NCBI GenBank assembly: GCA_030666885.1
Contig: DAOUWY010000076.1
Coordinates: forward strand, 1-7,737
DNA from: Methanosarcinales archaeon
Lineage (GTDB): Archaea; Halobacteriota; Methanosarcinia; Methanosarcinales; Methanocomedenaceae
DNA length: 7,737 nucleotides
Reading direction: 5' to 3'
Shown here piece after piece: positions 5,659 to 7,737 of this stretch. The position numbers and the translations under genes are program-made. Under the pieces are notes generated by a model, which was given only the letters and a program-made list of their open reading frames with translations, made no database searches and was not told the origin of the DNA. The stretch's first letter is position 1. The number at the start of each line of letters is the position of its first letter.

Positions 5659-5895
5659 CTACACCGCTACTATAATCCTTGAGGCCATTCCCCTGCCAAT
5701 TGCGGTCGTTCTTTTATCTATACTAATGACAATAGGCCCACCAACGGGCTGTCTGGTTATTACCTCTACAATTTTTCCTTCAAGTATACCTCTTGATCGT
5801 ATATTTTTCTGGAAGCCGAATCCACCTTCAAGTCTTAGAATCCTTGCTTTCTGTTTTGGCTGTAAATTTGTGAGTATTTGTTCCAAATGTATCAT
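5659..5895 (-). CDS. feoA: FeoA, SH3-like accessory protein of ferrous iron uptake
   Basis: A 78-residue cytoplasmic protein of the FeoA family, which supports FeoB activity. Family marks are LQPKQKARILRLEGG (11-25), RGILEG (35-40), GGPIVISIDKRTTAIGRGMA (52-71) and a final RIIVAV. It is the usual single-domain length. It is the first gene of the feo operon, and its stop overlaps the feoB initiation region with only 2 nt between. The ATG at 5895 has GAG directly abutting it, a poor ribosome site, so the message may be leaderless or start at the in-frame TTG (5886), for which GAGATGAT at 5898-5891 would serve. The difference is only three residues. Regulation is probably through the TTTAGG/CCTAAA inverted repeat 12 nt upstream of the ATG. 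Confidence 0.93.
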   Translation of the reverse strand: MIHLEQILTNLQPKQKARILRLEGGFGFQKNIRSRGILEGKIVEVITRQPVGGPIVISIDKRTTAIGRGMASRIIVAV

Positions 5896-5906
5896 CTCTA
5901 TTTTGA

Positions 5907-5928
5907 ATATTTAGGTAATCCTAAATAT
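5907..5928. promoter_or_regulatory. Candidate DtxR-family operator of feoA-feoB-dtxR
   Basis: Two perfect 9-bp arms, ATATTTAGG (5907-5915) and CCTAAATAT (5920-5928), flank the 4-nt centre TAAT. The arms share TTAGG/CCTAA with known DtxR/IdeR boxes, although those are longer (19 bp) with other centre spacing. It lies directly between the putative promoter element at 5952-5966 and the feoA ATG, where bound repressor would block initiation, and the operon encodes a DtxR-family protein. Binding by that protein is inferred. Confidence 0.7.
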
Positions 5929-5951
5929 GTTATTATGTTATTAAGCCTTTG

Positions 5952-5966
5952 CCGGATATATTCCGG
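5952..5966 (-). promoter_or_regulatory. G/C-clamped TATA-like inverted repeat, candidate feoA promoter
   Basis: The plus strand reads CCGGATATATTCCGG: arms CCGGA/TCCGG around TATAT. On the minus strand the core AATATAT could be the TATA box, placing a start near 5934 so that the operator at 5907-5928 covers the first transcribed bases. It resembles the palindrome upstream of mrp (3343-3356), which suggests shared control or simply a shared promoter style. Confidence 0.45.
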
Positions 5967-5971
5967 ATTGT

Positions 5972-5993
5972 AAAAAAACAGACGTCCTACAAT
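5972..5993 (-). terminator. Oligo-T terminator after the GxxExxxY remnant
   Basis: On the minus strand a run of seven T (5978-5972) follows within 24 nt of the stop codon at 5994-5996. An ATTGTA/TACAAT pair (5988-5993 and 5967-5972) brackets it. Archaeal termination needs little more than a T-tract, so this would stop transcripts entering the feoA promoter region from the right. Confidence 0.4.
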
Positions 5994-6188
5994 TCAAATG
6001 AAAGAAAATATATTGAGGAATGCAGGTAGCATCTGATCTGAGCTAATGACAATTTGGTGATAATACCTCCTTATTAAATTAACTCGATAGACAGTTTCTA
6101 CACTCATCCCGGCAGCATACACGGCCCTGTGCACCAGAAGCAGGATATCTGTGATATAGTCAGTAACATAATATCCATTACTTATCAT
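5994..6188 (-). pseudogene. Probable remnant of a GxxExxxY-family (PDDEXK-like) gene
   Basis: From the ATG at 6188 the frame encodes 64 residues, starting MISNGYYVTDYI. The segment T-x2-I-x6-VHR followed by G-x3-ETVY has the same spacing as the N-terminal signature of the GxxExxxY family as I recall it (T-x2-I-x6-VHR...G-x2-ESVY), except for a two-residue insertion between VHR and the G. Full-length members run to about 125 residues and carry an EVK-type nuclease-like core after this point; here the frame instead continues with unrelated residues and stops at 5994. So the 3' half appears lost or replaced. I looked at the two other frames after residue about 45 and met stops at once. The 9-nt CTTTGCG repeats directly upstream also fit, as such repeats often sit before these genes. 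The open frame extends further upstream to 6269, but there it only translates the repeats. The identification rests on a short match. Confidence 0.4.
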
Positions 6189-6193
6189 ATTAC

Positions 6194-6296
6194 CACTTTG
6201 CGCTCTTTGCGCACTTTGCGGTAAAAAATAATAGTGGTGGGGAGACATTGTTTTTAAATATATTGCCACCGCAAAGAGCGCAAAGTTCGCAAAGAG
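6194..6296. repeat. Inverted repeat of 9-nt-period CTTTGCG units
   Basis: The left arm (6194-6222) has three CTTTGCG units at 9-nt spacing; the right arm (6268-6296) has three CGCAAAG units. Aligned as inverted copies they agree at 25 of 29 positions. A 45-nt A/T-rich loop (6223-6267) separates them. The transcript could fold into a long hairpin. The 9-nt period keeps reading frame, so when translated it gives repeating tripeptides. Origin and function are unknown; it may be a dispersed repeat family. Confidence 0.75.
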
Positions 6297-6384
6297 TAAG
6301 TTTTACTTGTTTGGTTTTTAACTATAATATTGCTGCTTTTTACTGCATAACCGGATTATGGAACTGTGCCGACTATATCAATAG

Positions 6385-6392
6385 TTTTATAC
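6385..6392 (+). promoter_or_regulatory. Possible gatE TATA box
   Basis: TTTTATAC lies about 38 nt before the gatE ATG. A start about 25 nt downstream, near 6412, would leave a leader of only about 14 nt. A second TATA-like site, CTATATCA, lies at 6373-6380. No strong ribosome site precedes the ATG (only GAGAG at 6411-6415), which fits a short-leader or leaderless archaeal message. Confidence 0.4.
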
Positions 6393-6425
6393 AACATTAC
6401 ACACCACCCTGAGAGCTAGATACCC

Positions 6426-7737
6426 ATGAGCAGCAAGTATGATTATAATAAACTGGGCTTGATGGCAGGTCTTGAGATCCACCAGCAGCTTGACACAAAA
6501 GAGAAACTGTTCTGCGGCTGCCCGACAATGTTAAGAGATGTAGGGAATTCCAACTTTGAGTTCTTCAGGTACCTGCGTCCCACCCGCAGCGAGATGGGGG
6601 AAATAGACCGTGCCGCGGCCGAAGAGGCCATGCTGACAAAACAGTTCGTTTACAAAGCCTATGATACGACATGCCTGGTAGAAAATGACGAGGAGCCGCC
6701 CAGGGAGTTGAACCCGGAGGCACTGGAGCTCACACTACAGATAGCCAAACTCATGAACATGGACCCGTTCGATGAGGTCTTTACAATGCGTAAGATCGTC
6801 ATAGATGGTTCCAATACATCCGGATTCCAGCGTACTGCCCTGGTATCCACAAACGGGTACATTGAGACCACCCAGGGAGATGTTGGTGTCGGTGTACTAT
6901 GCCTGGAAGAAGATGCTGCCCAGAAGGTAGAGGATAAAGTGGACAGTGTAATATATTCACTTGACAGACAGGGCATTCCACTTGTGGAGATCGGGACCGA
7001 CCCCGATATTGTATCACCTGCCCATGCCAGGGAAGTGGCCGGGACCATAGGCATGCTGTTGCGCTCCACAGGCAGGGTCAAGCGTGGCCTTGGTACCATC
7101 AGGCAGGATGTGAACATCTCAATTGCCAGGGGTGCACGGGTGGAGATCAAAGGCGTGCAGGCCCTGGACCTTATCGAGACCATTGTGGAGCAGGAAGTAG
7201 AGCGGCAGGTGAACCTGCTTGATATTATGGAAAAACTGCAATCCAGCAATGCTTCGGTTCCAGGGGATATTGTCAATGTCACACACCTGTTCACCCAAAC
7301 CCAGTCAAAGGTCATTAAAAAAGCATTGAAGCACGGTGTTGTAATGGCATTGAACCTGCCGGGTTTTGCAGGGCATGTGGGCCGCGAGATACAGCCCGGG
7401 CGCAGGCTGGGTACCGAGTTTTCAGACTATGCTAAAAAATCAGGCGTCGGCGGGATATTCCATACAGATGAACTCCCTGCATACGGCATAACCGAACAGG
7501 AAGTGGTTACCGTGCGCGAGGCAGTGGGTGCCGGGGACGGGGACTGTGTCATAATGGTTGCAGATCTGGAAGACAGGGCACAGGGAGCCATGCAAATGGT
7601 TATCGAGCGGGCACGTATTACACTGGAAGCCATTCCCGAAGAGACAAGGAGAGGACTGCCTGACGGTAACTCGGCATATATGAGACCTTTGCCCGGGGCG
7701 GCCAGGATGTATCCCGAGACTGATGTGCCGTCTGTAA
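6426..7737 (+). CDS. gatE: GatE, archaeal Glu-tRNA(Gln) amidotransferase subunit E, 3' end missing
   Basis: With GatD, converts Glu-tRNA(Gln) to Gln-tRNA(Gln) in the cytoplasm; GatE activates the tRNA-bound glutamate using ATP while GatD supplies ammonia. It replaces glutaminyl-tRNA synthetase in Archaea. The 437 visible residues begin with GatB/GatE-type catalytic-domain motifs: GLMAGLEIHQQLD (11-23), C30-x-C32 in LFCGCP, the YDTTCLVENDEEPP segment, DGSNTSGFQRT, GVGVLCLEEDAAQK, then GIPLVEIGTDPDI and VKRGLGTIRQDVN. The last part (from about 300, FAGHVGREIQPGRRLG to ARMYPETDVPSV) is the AspRS-like insertion typical of GatE. Usual length is about 620-630 residues, so roughly 190 lie beyond the window, including the tail domain. 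The ATG at 6426 fits the family start. Codon third positions are richer in G and C than in the genes to the left. GatD is not encoded upstream; it may follow or lie elsewhere. Confidence 0.96.
   Translation, partial: MSSKYDYNKLGLMAGLEIHQQLDTKEKLFCGCPTMLRDVGNSNFEFFRYLRPTRSEMGEIDRAAAEEAMLTKQFVYKAYDTTCLVENDEEPPRELNPEALELTLQIAKLMNMDPFDEVFTMRKIVIDGSNTSGFQRTALVSTNGYIETTQGDVGVGVLCLEEDAAQKVEDKVDSVIYSLDRQGIPLVEIGTDPDIVSPAHAREVAGTIGMLLRSTGRVKRGLGTIRQDVNISIARGARVEIKGVQALDLIETIVEQEVERQVNLLDIMEKLQSSNASVPGDIVNVTHLFTQTQSKVIKKALKHGVVMALNLPGFAGHVGREIQPGRRLGTEFSDYAKKSGVGGIFHTDELPAYGITEQEVVTVREAVGAGDGDCVIMVADLEDRAQGAMQMVIERARITLEAIPEETRRGLPDGNSAYMRPLPGAARMYPETDVPSV

Larger units (their letters stand above)
5896..6425. 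other. Divergent intergenic region between feoA and gatE
   Basis: No intact gene is supported in these 530 bases. From left to right it holds the feoA operator (5907-5928), the TATA-like inverted repeat (5952-5966), an oligo-T signal (5972-5993), the GxxExxxY remnant (5994-6188), the CTTTGCG inverted repeat (6194-6296), and about 130 bases of A/T-rich sequence with TATA-like elements before gatE. I found no tRNA cloverleaf, riboswitch or CRISPR. Confidence 0.6.

Noticed and set aside
6050..6100. AAGGAGGT ribosome site (minus strand) starting a short gene
   Set aside because: The only frame behind it gives about 18 residues from a TTG with no recognisable features; the motif is probably chance.
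6194..6296. CRISPR array
   Set aside because: The units are 9 nt apart with no spacers and the two arms are inverted, not direct, repeats.
6659..7315. 218-residue minus-strand frame
   Set aside because: Antisense to gatE; a Ser/Thr-rich translation typical of the reverse strand of a G+C-rich gene.

Overview
The window looks archaeal and most likely comes from a methanogen or methanotroph-type euryarchaeon. Three things point that way: a clear 5' part of gatE (the archaeal Glu-tRNA(Gln) amidotransferase E subunit), a coenzyme F420 hydrogenase/dehydrogenase beta-subunit (FrhB-type) gene, and archaeal-style promoters (A/T-rich TATA boxes) with oligo-T terminators. I cannot name the genus from the sequence alone.

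Layout, left to right. 1-767 (minus) is an F420-linked flavin/Fe-S protein that runs off the left edge and has its own TATA box near 872-884. 928-2382 (minus, read right to left) is a tight four-gene unit: a NifX-like protein with a coiled-coil tail, a 62-residue six-cysteine zinc-ribbon-like protein, a second NifX-like protein with a Cys/His tail, and a DUF5320-type Gly-rich protein. It ends in a hairpin plus T-tract. 2476-3297 (minus) is an Mrp/ApbC/Nbp35-type P-loop ATPase, the kind that carries Fe-S clusters. Its upstream region holds three 14-16 bp palindromes within 80 bp. 3432-5895 (minus, read right to left) is feoA-feoB-dtxR: ferrous iron uptake with its probable metal-dependent repressor. 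A perfect TTTAGG/CCTAAA inverted repeat sits just upstream of feoA.

5896-6425 is a 530-base divergent intergenic region. Besides the feoA control elements it holds an apparent remnant of a GxxExxxY-family gene, preceded by an inverted repeat built from 9-nt CTTTGCG units. 6426-7737 (plus) is gatE, visibly more G+C-rich than the genes to its left and cut by the right edge.

How the genes may work together (inference): FeoAB imports Fe(II). The DtxR-family protein senses metal and would act at the feoA operator. The Mrp ATPase and the NifX/DUF5320/zinc-ribbon set would handle Fe-S or mixed-metal clusters, with the F420-linked Fe-S flavoprotein as a nearby consumer. The points most worth following are the cofactor-handling cluster, including two proteins with matching coiled-coil tails, the hybrid MntR/DtxR ligand set of the regulator, and the similar G/C-clamped ATATAT palindromes upstream of both mrp and feoA.
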